A DNA stretch of 64,000 bases, taken from contig NZ_JAANMZ010000002.1 in assembly GCF_011250555.1 (NCBI RefSeq), forward strand, positions 124,001 to 188,000, in the 5' to 3' direction. The position numbers and the translations under genes are program-made. Below the pieces are notes generated by a model. That model did no database searches, was not told where the DNA came from, and saw only the letters and a list, made by a program, of their open reading frames with translations. The DNA is from Bacillus sp. MM2020_4. GTDB taxonomy: Bacteria; Bacillota; Bacilli; Bacillales; Cytobacillaceae. Positions 8,176 to 15,945 of this stretch are shown here, in pieces. How positions within the stretch are numbered: the first letter of the stretch is position 1; each line of letters starts with the position of its first letter.

Positions 8176-9678
8176 TCACCACCTCGTATAAGCAGATACT
8201 TTCGGTTTGCCGCCTGTCATTGTCTTAATAGCCTTTGCATGTTTTTCTTGCGGGGTTGGGTTGTCGGGATCTCCTTCAACTGGTATATCCGCATTATGAT
8301 AAATAAATCTATTTAAAGCCTGTGACATAGCATCTACCTGGTCATCATTTTTCCCTTTAGGGAAGGAAGCTGCCTCTTCTACAAAGTCATGTACCCATTC
8401 CGCATTACGTGGAATATATACATTACCTGACTCGATATAAGCAGAAACTGCATTCACACGTGCTATTTTACCGCCTTGAGGATTAACTTTAATAAACCCG
8501 CCTATTTCTTTGTTAAGCATGGATATAATTGCAGGACCATTCGCTTTATCCTCGACATACTTACCAGCAATACCAGGATGTTTTTTCAACATATTGCGAA
8601 TTGACTGCAACGTAGTAGGGAAGTTCATGCGAGCCTTTAAGTTATCAATCAGATACATATCAGCTCTCGTTTTGCCCCATACTTGGATGGCGACAAAATC
8701 ATTATCATCTTCATCTTTGAAAGTAGCGTCTACAGAAAGAATTCTTTTTTGCATAGTTGGAAGCACATCATAATACTTCCACCAATCACGCTTAATCATA
8801 TTCCCTTCTTGGGAAGTTGGTCTCCCTTGATAGAGCGAGTTAAAAGAAGCAGGATATCGTTTCCTCTCGGCAATAAAAGAATATCCATATCGCTCCGGCC
8901 ACAACGGTTCACCAACCGCCCGGCCCAATACATCGTTCTCCTCAGCTTCAAGAGGAAAGTTATATACTTGCCAATTCAAAGGCTCACCATATTCCGGATT
9001 CAGCAGCCGCCCCTGTAGATCATCCTCATGCCACCGTGTCAAAATCAAAATAACAATCGCCCCAGGATGCAAACGAGAAGAAAAGGAGTCAATCCATTCA
9101 TCCCATATTTTTTCCCTGTGGGTTTCACTGTCTGCTTCTTCCCGGTTCTTGATTGGGTCATCAATAATCATTAAGTCAGCACCTTGACCTGTGATACCAG
9201 CTAATACCCCGCGGCTAATCATGCCGCCAATGTTGTTATTTAATGTCCATTCATCATGAGCCGAACTATCCTTGGCTATTTCAATATCGAATAGTTCTTT
9301 GCCATACTGCCGTACCTTTTCTTTATTCTTCTTCCCGAACTTCCGGGCAAAGGTATCATTGTAGGATATCTCAATGATTCTATCCTCTGGGAACTGCCCT
9401 AAATAATAAGATGGTAGTGTTTCGGTAATCGTCATCGACTTTGAATGACGGGGAGGCATATTGATAGCGATGTACTGGTTTGCTGTTTCAATCTCCCCGG
9501 CTCGCATCTTCTTTTTATTGTCGATGGCCGTTTGAATCACATTCCCAATAAAATTAGAATGGGGAGCTCGCTTGTATCTACCTTCATGGGCAAATACCAC
9601 ATATTCCATGTAATCCTTGCGGGCTAATTCCCTTTTTATATCAATCAGCGTCGGCAGTTTTTGAGAGGATCGCTTCAA
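8176..9678 (-). CDS. Terminase large subunit
   Basis: 500 aa. Motor domain with a Walker A variant NMPPRHSKS near residue 75-81 and Walker B 'DLMIIDDPI' near 170, then a nuclease domain opening at 'ILSVDATFKDEDDNDFVAI' around residue 300 and closing with 'GKNDDQVDAMSQALNRF'. It drives DNA into the capsid and cuts the concatemer. The probable start is a TTG at 9678, within the end of the small-subunit gene (38-base overlap), with GGAG upstream. Length normal. Confidence 0.92.
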   Translation of the reverse strand: MKRSSQKLPTLIDIKRELARKDYMEYVVFAHEGRYKRAPHSNFIGNVIQTAIDNKKKMRAGEIETANQYIAINMPPRHSKSMTITETLPSYYLGQFPEDRIIEISYNDTFARKFGKKNKEKVRQYGKELFDIEIAKDSSAHDEWTLNNNIGGMISRGVLAGITGQGADLMIIDDPIKNREEADSETHREKIWDEWIDSFSSRLHPGAIVILILTRWHEDDLQGRLLNPEYGEPLNWQVYNFPLEAEENDVLGRAVGEPLWPERYGYSFIAERKRYPASFNSLYQGRPTSQEGNMIKRDWWKYYDVLPTMQKRILSVDATFKDEDDNDFVAIQVWGKTRADMYLIDNLKARMNFPTTLQSIRNMLKKHPGIAGKYVEDKANGPAIISMLNKEIGGFIKVNPQGGKIARVNAVSAYIESGNVYIPRNAEWVHDFVEEAASFPKGKNDDQVDAMSQALNRFIYHNADIPVEGDPDNPTPQEKHAKAIKTMTGGKPKVSAYTRW

Positions 9679-10063
9679 GCTCTTTCAACTCCTCAACTGA
9701 CAACTTACTAAGGTCTGCATCTGTTTTAATGTTGTGAGTGGTTTCGCCGGATATTTGTTGTTTCTCAATAAAAGCAGCATTCGTTTTCGCGATATATTCA
9801 GACGCTTTCAAACGGTCTTTTAACTCTACCTCGTCATCACGCATGGTATTAGTCCAAAAACGTTTTACCTCTTCCATATCAGCTATTCTGTCACTCTCAA
9901 TCTGTTTATTCCGTTCTGCAATAGCATTTTGTATTGTAGTATTTTGTAGTAACTTTGTAGTATTTCCTCGTGCATTATATCCAGCTTTCTTTGCTGCATC
10001 TTCAGCATTACCGCTAGATAGGTAGTAATCAACGAATCGTTGCTGTTTTTCGGTCAACTTCAT
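9641..10063 (-). CDS. Terminase small subunit
   Basis: 140 aa. N-terminal 'LTEKQQRFVDYYLSSGNAEDAAKKAGYN' region is the helix-turn-helix of Terminase_2-type small subunits; a central helical oligomerisation segment follows ('FWTNTMRDDEVELKDRLKAS') and a C-terminal acidic tail. It recognises the packaging site and recruits the large subunit, whose gene overlaps it. GGAGGTAGGTGCTATGTA precedes the start. Confidence 0.88.
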   Translation of the reverse strand: MKLTEKQQRFVDYYLSSGNAEDAAKKAGYNARGNTTKLLQNTTIQNAIAERNKQIESDRIADMEEVKRFWTNTMRDDEVELKDRLKASEYIAKTNAAFIEKQQISGETTHNIKTDADLSKLSVEELKELEAILSKTADAD

Positions 10064-10106
10064 TACATAGCACCTACCTCCATCATACTCAATTCTTATT
10101 CCATTC

Positions 10107-10247
10107 TTACTTATTTCTTATCGCACCATGCCGCCTGGTATACACATCTTTGTGCATCCCCATCAAATCCTCAATCTCTCGTACCGTTAGCTTTTCTTTA
10201 TTCCTGCGCTTCTTAGGTGATTTCTCTTGCTGTTTATCCTTTTTCAT
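10107..10247 (-). CDS. 46-aa basic phage protein at the head of the late operon
   Basis: MKKDKQQEKSPKKRRNKEKL is a strongly basic leader; then 'TVREIEDLMGMHKDVYTRRH', a pattern seen in many small phage proteins encoded just before terminase. GAGGGTGATGTTT gives good spacing to the ATG at 10247; an ATG two codons earlier is too close to it. Possibly DNA-binding. It is the first gene after the early/late terminator. Confidence 0.6.
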   Translation of the reverse strand: MKKDKQQEKSPKKRRNKEKLTVREIEDLMGMHKDVYTRRHGAIRNK

Positions 10248-10384
10248 AAACATCACCCTCTCATATTCACTCTAAACTGAATACTCCAGCTTAATAATCG
10301 GCGCGTCCGCTTAAACCGTTCAATCCTTGCATACTAGGTCAAATTATTAAGGCTTACAGAAAGTGATTCAGTTTACAAAGAACA
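10248..10384 (-). promoter_or_regulatory. Probable late-operon control region
   Basis: Gene-free stretch between the terminator and the first late gene. Copies of AAACTGAAT (near 10,274) and ATTCAGTTT (near 10,367) form an inverted pair about 90 bases apart, a possible activator site pair. No good sigma-A -35/-10 pair was found, which would fit activation by the ArpU-like protein encoded just upstream. Confidence 0.35.
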
Positions 10385-10427
10385 TAAAAAATAGACGATA
10401 CCGACTACCCCAATAATCAGTACCGCC
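10385..10427 (-). terminator. Rho-independent terminator between early and late operons
   Basis: On the minus strand GGCGGTACTGA pairs with TCGGTATCGTC over 11 positions with G-U pairs, followed by TATTTTTTATG. It lies just downstream of the ArpU-like regulator gene and upstream of the late genes. Confidence 0.75.
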
Positions 10428-10503
10428 TAGCAACTGTAAATAGCATAACTCAAAGAAATAACATAAATTTAATCGTGGACTATTTCCGTAGCCCGCCTTT
10501 ATT

Positions 10504-10989
10504 TTACACAGATATTTTTTTACCTTGCAACAACTCGGAAAAAGTTGTATTAGAGTGGAGTTGCGCCTTTATCTCCGAACGAAACTTATCGACGGAATCA
10601 CGTGAAACTTCCAAATGATCGGCAATTTGGTACCGCGTCATACCGCTTAACATGCAGTCATACACGATTTTAAGAATTTCCCTGTCCAACAAATCGCCAG
10701 CACTTTCAATCGCAATCACCTTGCATTCATAATCTTCTAATCTCCGAAATTGCTTTTGCTCTCGGATATCCATATTTTTTAATTCAACTTGACTTTTGCC
10801 AGAACTACCTTTAGGCATGGCTGCTTCAATCCCGTATTGAGCCACACCCCAAGAACGCATAGGAAAAGATGTGCCATAAATGATTCTTTGAAGTCTGGCA
10901 ATTTCCCGCTTCATCATGCGGTAATCCCGAATTAATTCTGTAATATCCATTTGTTTTACTACTTGTTCCACTTCATCAAGCACCCCCAT
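10504..10989 (-). CDS. ArpU/RinA-like late transcription regulator
   Basis: 161 aa. C-terminal half has 'LLDREILKIVYDCMLSGMTRYQIADHLEVSRDSVDKFRSEIKA', split here as a helix-turn-helix similar to sigma-70 region 4 and ArpU-type regulators; the N-terminal half is helical. Such proteins switch on late operons in Gram-positive phages. Position supports this: last gene of the early operon, followed by a terminator and then packaging genes. Confidence 0.65.
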   Translation of the reverse strand: MGVLDEVEQVVKQMDITELIRDYRMMKREIARLQRIIYGTSFPMRSWGVAQYGIEAAMPKGSSGKSQVELKNMDIREQKQFRRLEDYECKVIAIESAGDLLDREILKIVYDCMLSGMTRYQIADHLEVSRDSVDKFRSEIKAQLHSNTTFSELLQGKKISV

Positions 10990-11132
10990 CCGTACCCATA
11001 TTCCCTCGCATCACTTGCTATTGCCCATCCACGGTTTTCATGGTCACTGACAACCTTTTTCAAGTTATTTTCATTTATCGCATAGACTACTTTTTTCAAT
11101 TGTCTTGGGCGATTATCCCTCCAGCTTCCCAT
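10959..11132 (-). CDS. 57-aa phage protein, unknown
   Basis: Start at ATG 11132 (MGSWRDNRPRQLKKVVYAIN) is chosen because GAGGAGGCATCCA precedes it; the frame is open further upstream without a better site. Ends 'YGYGWGCLMKWNK', with several Trp. No family recognised. Overlaps neighbours on both sides, as in much of this early operon. Confidence 0.55.
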   Translation of the reverse strand: MGSWRDNRPRQLKKVVYAINENNLKKVVSDHENRGWAIASDAREYGYGWGCLMKWNK

Positions 11133-11394
11133 TGGATGCCTCCTCAATCCCGAATTTAGCGAGAAAATGCTGACGAATCTTTTTCGCTGTGATTTCCCCA
11201 ATCCCTGGCCACTCTTCCAAGCCTTCCAATAAATCCACTAAACAATTAATATCGGATTCTCGTTGTTCTTTTGCGCCGGCTAAGAATCCACGGTCAAATA
11301 CAACTGATTCCACGAAGGGCAAATTTAACTGATGATTAAATTTAGGTTGCTGGTTCCGTTTCATCTTTCTAATACTGCCCATACCGTTTCCCAT
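11113..11394 (-). CDS. Small phage protein with a helix-hairpin-helix motif
   Basis: About 93 aa from the ATG at 11394 (GAGG eight bases upstream). Residues near the C-terminus, 'LEEWPGIGEITAKKIRQHFL', match a helix-hairpin-helix: hydrophobic-PGIG-x(2)-hydrophobic-A, as found in non-specific DNA binding proteins. The N-terminus is basic. DNA binding is a reasonable inference; the reaction, if any, is unknown. Confidence 0.55.
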   Translation of the reverse strand: MGNGMGSIRKMKRNQQPKFNHQLNLPFVESVVFDRGFLAGAKEQRESDINCLVDLLEGLEEWPGIGEITAKKIRQHFLAKFGIEEASNGKLEG

Positions 11395-11485
11395 CCTTAT
11401 ATCCTCGATTGTATTGATTAACCGCAAAAATCGAACATGTACAAAACCCCACCATACTGCCTAACAGAAAGAAAACAAACCACAT
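11369..11485 (-). CDS. 38-aa small membrane protein
   Basis: Hydrophobic N-terminal helix (MWFVFFLLGSMVGFCTCSIF) then a short basic tail containing 'GYKDGKRYG', a form common among tiny phage membrane proteins. GAAAGGGTGAATCAA precedes the ATG. Its end overlaps the helix-hairpin-helix gene. Confidence 0.55.
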   Translation of the reverse strand: MWFVFFLLGSMVGFCTCSIFAVNQYNRGYKDGKRYGQY

Positions 11486-11563
11486 TTGATTCACCCTTTC
11501 AAAATGCCGTTATTCACCCATATCTGCCGCCATGCTCTGTCTAGTCTTTCTTTACATCGGATC

Positions 11564-11776
11564 TTAATTGCCCTTTTTAACCGCCGCTTTTGCTTTACCT
11601 TGTTTACCATGCCTACCACCCACCTTTGGTATCATATCGCCGCCCAGGTGCTTACAATCAGCACCCATGCGACTAGAACAATGTTTATAAAAGGAACATC
11701 TTGTGAAGCAAATCATCATGTTGTCTTCCCTAACCATCCATTTCGGGCGATCATCCGCAATAATGACTCTTTGCAA
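11564..11776 (-). CDS. Cys-containing small phage protein
   Basis: About 70 aa from a TTG at 11776, preceded by GGAGGGAATGTC; an ATG at 11812 in the same frame has no binding site. Contains 'CFTRCSFYKHC' and one later Cys, and ends in a basic Gly/Lys/Ala tail. Possibly metal-binding. Not recognised. Confidence 0.45.
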   Translation of the reverse strand: MQRVIIADDRPKWMVREDNMMICFTRCSFYKHCSSRMGADCKHLGGDMIPKVGGRHGKQGKAKAAVKKGN

Positions 11777-11795
11777 GACATTCCCTCCAAATAAA

Positions 11796-12011
11796 CTATT
11801 TAATTTTTCCAAACCATTTTTCGTATTCCTGAAGTTCTTTTTTCAAACGTTCGTTTTCTTCGATCAAATGACCTTTAGACCTGTATAATTGAGCACATTT
11901 ACCAAGATGGACAAATTTCTTTGTTCGTTCATAAAGTTGACCGCTCCATTCATCCTCGAAGACTGGGTAATCACAGACTGGGCAATCTCCTACAATACAT
12001 CCACTGGCCAT
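11796..12011 (-). CDS. Small Cys-rich phage protein
   Basis: 71 aa. MASGCIVGDCPVCDYPVFED has three close Cys and a fourth follows at 'HLGKCAQLY', suggesting a zinc site; the C-terminal third is a charged helix. Start is coupled to the DUF1064 gene stop (shared base at 12011). Function unknown. Confidence 0.55.
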   Translation of the reverse strand: MASGCIVGDCPVCDYPVFEDEWSGQLYERTKKFVHLGKCAQLYRSKGHLIEENERLKKELQEYEKWFGKIK

Positions 12012-12376
12012 TATTTGACCTCCACAAACCCTTTTGATTTGTCATATTTTAAGAGAGTAAGTGAATCTAAGTATTTCCGTTCAAATAGCTTTCGTTTGAT
12101 GGCAAACTCTTTCGTAATTGCGCCTTTGATGTCCACGATCTCGATTGAACCATCTAATCTATAAACCTTAAAATCTGCTTTGTAGGTAATACTGCGAAAG
12201 GTTTTCCCGTTCTTTTTGAATCCTTCCTGCAGAACAAATTTAGGTTGCAACTTAAAATCCTTAATCTGTTTGGCTTGCTTGAGCCACTTTAATTGTGAGT
12301 AGTATATACTTTCTGCCTTAGAATCAAAGGTGATACCGTCTACCACTGTTTTTTTATTTCCGTACTTACTCGCCAT
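12011..12376 (-). CDS. DUF1064 phage nuclease-like protein
   Basis: 121 aa. Begins MASKYGNKKTVVDGITFDSK and continues 'AESIYYSQLKWLKQAKQI', 'FKLQPKFVLQ', 'ITYKADFKVY', 'EIVDIKG'. The pattern E-x(n)-D-x(n)-(D/E)xK is that of PD-(D/E)xK nucleases, and the family is annotated as DUF1064, with members suggested to be Holliday-junction resolvase-like. It would cut or resolve phage recombination intermediates made by the RecT module upstream in this operon. Nuclease activity is inferred from family pattern. Confidence 0.78.
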   Translation of the reverse strand: MASKYGNKKTVVDGITFDSKAESIYYSQLKWLKQAKQIKDFKLQPKFVLQEGFKKNGKTFRSITYKADFKVYRLDGSIEIVDIKGAITKEFAIKRKLFERKYLDSLTLLKYDKSKGFVEVK

Positions 12377-12377
12377 C

Positions 12378-12560
12378 CTAATTCACCCGATACACTTTAT
12401 TGGTATAAGCCGCCTTATGCTTCAAATTCGATACCTGACGGCTAATTTGTTTTTCTTTTCTGCTTTGGAGCTGAATGATTGCCTGCTGTTTATAATGATC
12501 AGGACAATCCTCTGACAAAATGGTTAATAGTTGTTGGTTTGTTGCTTTCTTAAAGTCCAT
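12378..12560 (-). CDS. 60-aa helical phage protein
   Basis: MDFKKATNQQLLTILSEDCP then a basic, Gln-rich helical stretch. ATG at 12560 preferred (GGTGAAT upstream); the frame stays open to 12611 inside the YopX gene. Unrecognised; probably soluble and possibly DNA-binding by charge. Confidence 0.5.
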   Translation of the reverse strand: MDFKKATNQQLLTILSEDCPDHYKQQAIIQLQSRKEKQISRQVSNLKHKAAYTNKVYRVN

Positions 12561-12939
12561 CGGATTCACCAAGCAACTCTGGATTTTCGTAAATGTTGCC
12601 GATGACAGCACTTCTAAAATGAACGTTTACAAGTAAATTTTCATCACCAGCCATAAAACAAGCCCGATGATAAATTACAGTTTCGCCCCAACCATTCCCT
12701 AGTTCTTCATCGTCGAAGATATAAATAATATCCCCTTCATAAATCTCCTTACCGTTCTTGTCTTTTAAGCCGGTGTATTGCATTAGTTCAAAATCTGACA
12801 ACCTTAATTGTCTATAGCCCCGGTCAACTGTATAAACACCTAAAACCTTGGTTTCTAAGTTAATGCTTTCAAGTGACTGAGTATACATTTTCTCTTTTGG
12901 TTTATACCAAGCCCGAAACTTAATCTCCCTGCCCATCAA
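12550..12939 (-). CDS. YopX family protein
   Basis: 129 aa. 'REIKFRAWYKPKEKMY' at the N-terminus, 'ELMQYTGLKDKNGKEIYEGD' in the middle and 'VIGNIYENPELL' at the end are diagnostic of the YopX family named after the SPbeta protein. Common in early operons of Firmicutes phages; molecular role not established. Overlaps the dUTPase gene by 4 bases. Confidence 0.9.
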   Translation of the reverse strand: MMGREIKFRAWYKPKEKMYTQSLESINLETKVLGVYTVDRGYRQLRLSDFELMQYTGLKDKNGKEIYEGDIIYIFDDEELGNGWGETVIYHRACFMAGDENLLVNVHFRSAVIGNIYENPELLGESDGL

Positions 12940-13463
12940 TATCCGTCCTCCTGTCTAGCGTGATTCTTTTCATTTTTAGTAATATAAGCCGCTTCGACCT
13001 CGTCCCAACTTAGCCCAAGCATTTCAGCAAGCCCCACATAAGCCGACCACGCTTCCGAATAACACTTAGGGGTAAAATACACATACATGAGACTAAAGAC
13101 GCTGTATAGGTCTAAAAACTGTTCTGTGAGTGTGTGTTTTTTAATTGGCTTGATGTTTAATTCTTCGATGCTGTTTTCTAAGCCGATGGATAATAAGAAG
13201 TGGATACCGTCCACATACTCTTCAAGAAGTGGGTTATAAGGCTCACCGAAACTATTTAACGTTGTTCTGTAACCACTTGTTTTAGGCCTATGGTCCTTAC
13301 TCCAAAACTTAAAGAACCTCGCCTCGTTTGCCAGCTCTCCCAATTCCACTAAAAGAGCAAGAACCTTTTTATCATGTCGGCTTTCCCCTTCTAACCGCGG
13401 GTGACTTTCCTCTATGTGTGCATCCAATTCCGACTGCAATAAAAACAATTTTGCTAAATTCAA
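12936..13463 (-). CDS. dUTP diphosphatase, all-alpha (dimeric) type
   Basis: 175 aa. Helical protein with 'LLVELGELANEARFFKFWS' matching the metal-binding ExxE-x(n)-ExxD helices of all-alpha NTP pyrophosphatases, plus 'LLEEYVDGIHFLLSIGLE' carrying the ExxD second pair. Hydrolyses dUTP to dUMP and diphosphate, limiting uracil in phage DNA. Typical length for the phage version. Confidence 0.85.
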   Translation of the reverse strand: MNLAKLFLLQSELDAHIEESHPRLEGESRHDKKVLALLVELGELANEARFFKFWSKDHRPKTSGYRTTLNSFGEPYNPLLEEYVDGIHFLLSIGLENSIEELNIKPIKKHTLTEQFLDLYSVFSLMYVYFTPKCYSEAWSAYVGLAEMLGLSWDEVEAAYITKNEKNHARQEDGY

Positions 13464-13705
13464 ACTAATTCTCCCCTCAGCCCAGTCGCCCGGGCCGCTA
13501 TTTTATCTTCCCTTGCTAAGTGCATAATCGCTAAAATCACCTCATCTGGATCCCGGTCAAAGTGCCGAGAGATTTCCTCGACACTTACACCGCTTGTCCA
13601 CATAGTGGTTAGTTCTTTTAATTCATGCTTGTCCCACACATAATTCAGTTCCTCTAAGACAATAATTCTGTTTTTTCTTGCTGCTATAGTTAAGTCGATT
13701 GGCAT
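13460..13705 (-). CDS. Small HTH-like phage protein
   Basis: 81 aa from ATG 13705, which overlaps the upstream stop as TAATG. Residues 'WTSGVSVEEISRHFDRDPDEVILAIMHLA' look like a helix-turn-helix of the kind used to bind DNA. Basic C-terminus. No named family recognised. Confidence 0.6.
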   Translation of the reverse strand: MPIDLTIAARKNRIIVLEELNYVWDKHELKELTTMWTSGVSVEEISRHFDRDPDEVILAIMHLAREDKIAARATGLRGELV

Positions 13706-13908
13706 TAAAACCACTTCTCTTCGCTGTTTTCCGCATCGATTTCTCGGAATGCAGATAATACATATTCGTAATGGGCTTCCTCTAGGTCTAAATCCGTTAT
13801 TTTCCTGCCTAACTGCGAGTGTGTGACCCCTAATTCACTCAAACTAGTAATATAAAAATGTAGTAATTTATCATGGTGAAGTTTCGATTTTATGTCAGAA
13901 TATTTCAT
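13705..13908 (-). CDS. 67-aa phage protein, unknown
   Basis: Starts MKYSDIKSKLHHDKLLHFYI; mostly helical by residue pattern and acidic at its end. GAGGTGGAGAA precedes the ATG. It is coupled to the downstream HTH-like gene. No family recognised. Confidence 0.55.
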   Translation of the reverse strand: MKYSDIKSKLHHDKLLHFYITSLSELGVTHSQLGRKITDLDLEEAHYEYVLSAFREIDAENSEEKWF

Positions 13909-13958
13909 TTCTCCACCTCGTTTTTTTAATACGGAATATGTTTCGAAATGCGTCGTAA

Positions 13959-14774
13959 CTAAAATAGCTGTAACTGGTCATTTTCAATTTTATAATTCAT
14001 CAATAATATTTCTTCTGTCTCAGCTTCAACGTTCGAAATACCAACAATTTGTTTATGGGCTTTAAATGATTCTATATTCCATCCTTGATAACATTCTTCA
14101 ATTAATTGATGATGATAATACGAAATAATCACTTTACCCCTAACACGATTTAACATTCTGGCCAGTTCCCTGTGATCTTCTTCTGTGAACCCACCAGCAT
14201 AATATTTTTCCCTTCCTACATACGGTGGATCAACGTAGAACAACGCATCTGGCGAGTCATATTTCTCTATGATCTGTTTATAATCAAGGTTTTCAATCAA
14301 TACACCTTTCATCCGGTCTGCAAATGATTCAATTACATCACAAGCAGATAAATAACCATTTGAAGGGCTTTGACCACTTAGCGTGCTGTGCCTCCATCCT
14401 GTTTGAGGCCGTTCTTCTGCATTGCCCTTCGAAATTCCACATCGATTTAAGTAAAAGAACCTGACAGCTTTTTCGAATGGATCTCGAGGTAATTCTTCTC
14501 TTTTCCATTGTTCGTACAATGCTCTGCTGTAAGGTAAAGCAGAAACACGTTTAGCTAGTCTTTCCTTTTGGTCAATCGCTTGTAAGATAAAATTAACCAC
14601 CAAATTATCAATATCGTTATAAACCTCAAAATTGATTTTTCCCTTTTGAGCAATAACGTGGGCAGCTCCACCAAATGGTTCAATGTATTTCTTATGAGTC
14701 GGCATTTTGCTGATAATATATTCAGCATATTTTGATTTTCCGCCGAACCATATTAAAGGTGATCTGACCTTCAT
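13959..14774 (-). CDS. DNA adenine methylase, D12 class (Dam-like)
   Basis: 271 aa. SAM-binding motif 'SPLIWFGGKSKYAEYI' and 'YIEPFGGAAHVI' at the N-terminus, and catalytic DPPY ('FYVDPPYVGREKYY') around residue 185. Transfers a methyl group to N6 of adenine, probably at a GATC-like site. No cognate restriction enzyme is beside it, so protection of phage DNA from host restriction, or control of replication, is likelier than a complete R-M system. GGAGGGTGAGAA gives a clear start. Confidence 0.9.
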   Translation of the reverse strand: MKVRSPLIWFGGKSKYAEYIISKMPTHKKYIEPFGGAAHVIAQKGKINFEVYNDIDNLVVNFILQAIDQKERLAKRVSALPYSRALYEQWKREELPRDPFEKAVRFFYLNRCGISKGNAEERPQTGWRHSTLSGQSPSNGYLSACDVIESFADRMKGVLIENLDYKQIIEKYDSPDALFYVDPPYVGREKYYAGGFTEEDHRELARMLNRVRGKVIISYYHHQLIEECYQGWNIESFKAHKQIVGISNVEAETEEILLMNYKIENDQLQLF

Positions 14775-14854
14775 TTCTCACCCTCCTTACGACAGATTTT
14801 GGTTCAACTCTTGCTTATCGAATAACAACTACTACATAACCCTGGCACCGCGAA

Positions 14855-15016
14855 TCAATTTGGTTTTCCACACTTATGACAAATCACCGACAGTGTTTTC
14901 CATTTAGCCTTGCACCGTGGGCATTTTAGATGGACGTAAATGCCTAACGTGTTGTACCGGATGACGTGACCGGTTTCGCCGCATTTTGGGCAATTTAGGA
15001 CGGTGTTATCATTCAT
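14855..15016 (-). CDS. 53-aa double zinc-knuckle phage protein
   Basis: Contains CPKCGETG, CPRCKAKW and CHKCGKPN, three CxxC pairs within 53 residues. Starts inside the end of the upstream gene (overlap of 8 bases). Likely binds zinc and nucleic acid. Unusually dense Cys content for its size. Confidence 0.6.
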   Translation of the reverse strand: MNDNTVLNCPKCGETGHVIRYNTLGIYVHLKCPRCKAKWKTLSVICHKCGKPN

Positions 15017-15332
15017 CAATTTCACCTTCATCCAATAACTGCATTAAAATTCCTTCTGCAAATTCCGCTGCTTCTTTTTCTTCGCTTGGAAGTAGGTCCC
15101 GGACATATCGCTTGCCCATTTTAAAAACCGCTAATTTTCGGATACACTCCCAAGCTTGTGCCCAGGTACCGACACCATATTTTTTATATAACGTATCTTT
15201 ATATTTGTGATATAACTCCATCAATGCTTTGGATTCGTTACCTTGTGCGACTCTTAAATCCTTACCAGTTAATTCTTTTATGACCTCTGCTTTTAGATCA
15301 GCGAGAAGCAAACTACGTTCATCGTCCGTCAC
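15009..15332 (-). CDS. Phage protein, unknown
   Basis: 107 aa, helical, begins MTDDERSLLLADLKAEVIKE and contains 'YKKYGVGTWAQAWECIRKLA'. Its middle resembles uncharacterised phage proteins with short winged-helix character, but I cannot name a family. Overlaps both neighbours by 4 to 8 bases. Confidence 0.5.
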   Translation of the reverse strand: MTDDERSLLLADLKAEVIKELTGKDLRVAQGNESKALMELYHKYKDTLYKKYGVGTWAQAWECIRKLAVFKMGKRYVRDLLPSEEKEAAEFAEGILMQLLDEGEIDE

Positions 15333-15670
15333 CCTGAAATCTCCCCTTTCATCTGTGCCAACTCCGTAGCAAGCTTTAAATTCTCCTCCGCCATTTCGAA
15401 AAATCGAATGGATCTGCTGTTCCGTTTCAGTTCCTTGTACTCAAGCGTGACCTTTTTCAATCGCTCAAGGAGGAGAGTTTCTTGGAGTTGGTAGGTTTCA
15501 ATGTCATCAATGTAGCTTAATTCTTTGTTGTGGGCATCAGCTAGTTCTTTTTGTTGCTGTTCCACCTTTGTGATTAGCCATTTAATGTCACTAAAAGTAA
15601 GGCTTATTGGATAATCGTTATTGCATAAATCGTGTGAAAATGCTGTTTTTATTGCTTTCATTTCATCCAT
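15329..15670 (-). CDS. Coiled-coil phage protein
   Basis: 113 aa. Residues ~30-105 are a continuous charged helix with heptad-spaced Leu/Ile (VEQQQKELADAHNKELSYID), so probably a coiled coil. GGGGTGA lies before the MDEMK start. No enzymatic motif. Overlaps the neighbouring genes, consistent with one transcript. Confidence 0.5.
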   Translation of the reverse strand: MDEMKAIKTAFSHDLCNNDYPISLTFSDIKWLITKVEQQQKELADAHNKELSYIDDIETYQLQETLLLERLKKVTLEYKELKRNSRSIRFFEMAEENLKLATELAQMKGEISG

Positions 15671-15917
15671 TCACCCCAACCCCCAATCTTTCCCCGATTT
15701 CACGGAACCATTCTTCATCCCCTGTTTCCACCGCTAAATGCTGCATAGCAAGCAAATCCTCCTGCTGGATATCGAGTGGAGCCAACCGAATTTGATGGTT
15801 AGCTCGGATGGCCGTCATTCCCCCGAATCTTGCTGTTACCCCGTCCGGCCATACGTGAAGCACTGTCCCTGTCAACCCATGTGCGCTTTCGATGATCCAA
15901 TCGCCGCTTCTATACAT
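15663..15917 (-). CDS. Small phage protein with a KOW/SH3-like N-terminus
   Basis: 84 aa from ATG 15917 (AGGGGTGAGAGAA upstream; a GTG three codons earlier overlaps the binding site). 'YRSGDWIIESAHGLTGTVLHVWPDGV' resembles a small beta-barrel, followed by an acidic helical half. Function unknown. Confidence 0.5.
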   Translation of the reverse strand: MYRSGDWIIESAHGLTGTVLHVWPDGVTARFGGMTAIRANHQIRLAPLDIQQEDLLAMQHLAVETGDEEWFREIGERLGVGVNG

Positions 15918-15945
15918 TTCTCTCACCCCTAAAATTGAATATTAC

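Noticed and set aside
11497..11563. Possible 23-residue frame with an ATT start (reads IKIRCKERLDRAWRQIWVNN)
   Set aside because: Needs a very rare start codon and has only a weak binding site.
13959..14774. Complete restriction-modification system
   Set aside because: No restriction endonuclease beside the methylase; neighbours are small early genes.
14855..15016. Zinc-knuckle phage protein as a new toxin or defence gene
   Set aside because: Cys pairs alone do not indicate this; it is in the middle of the replication block with no partner gene.
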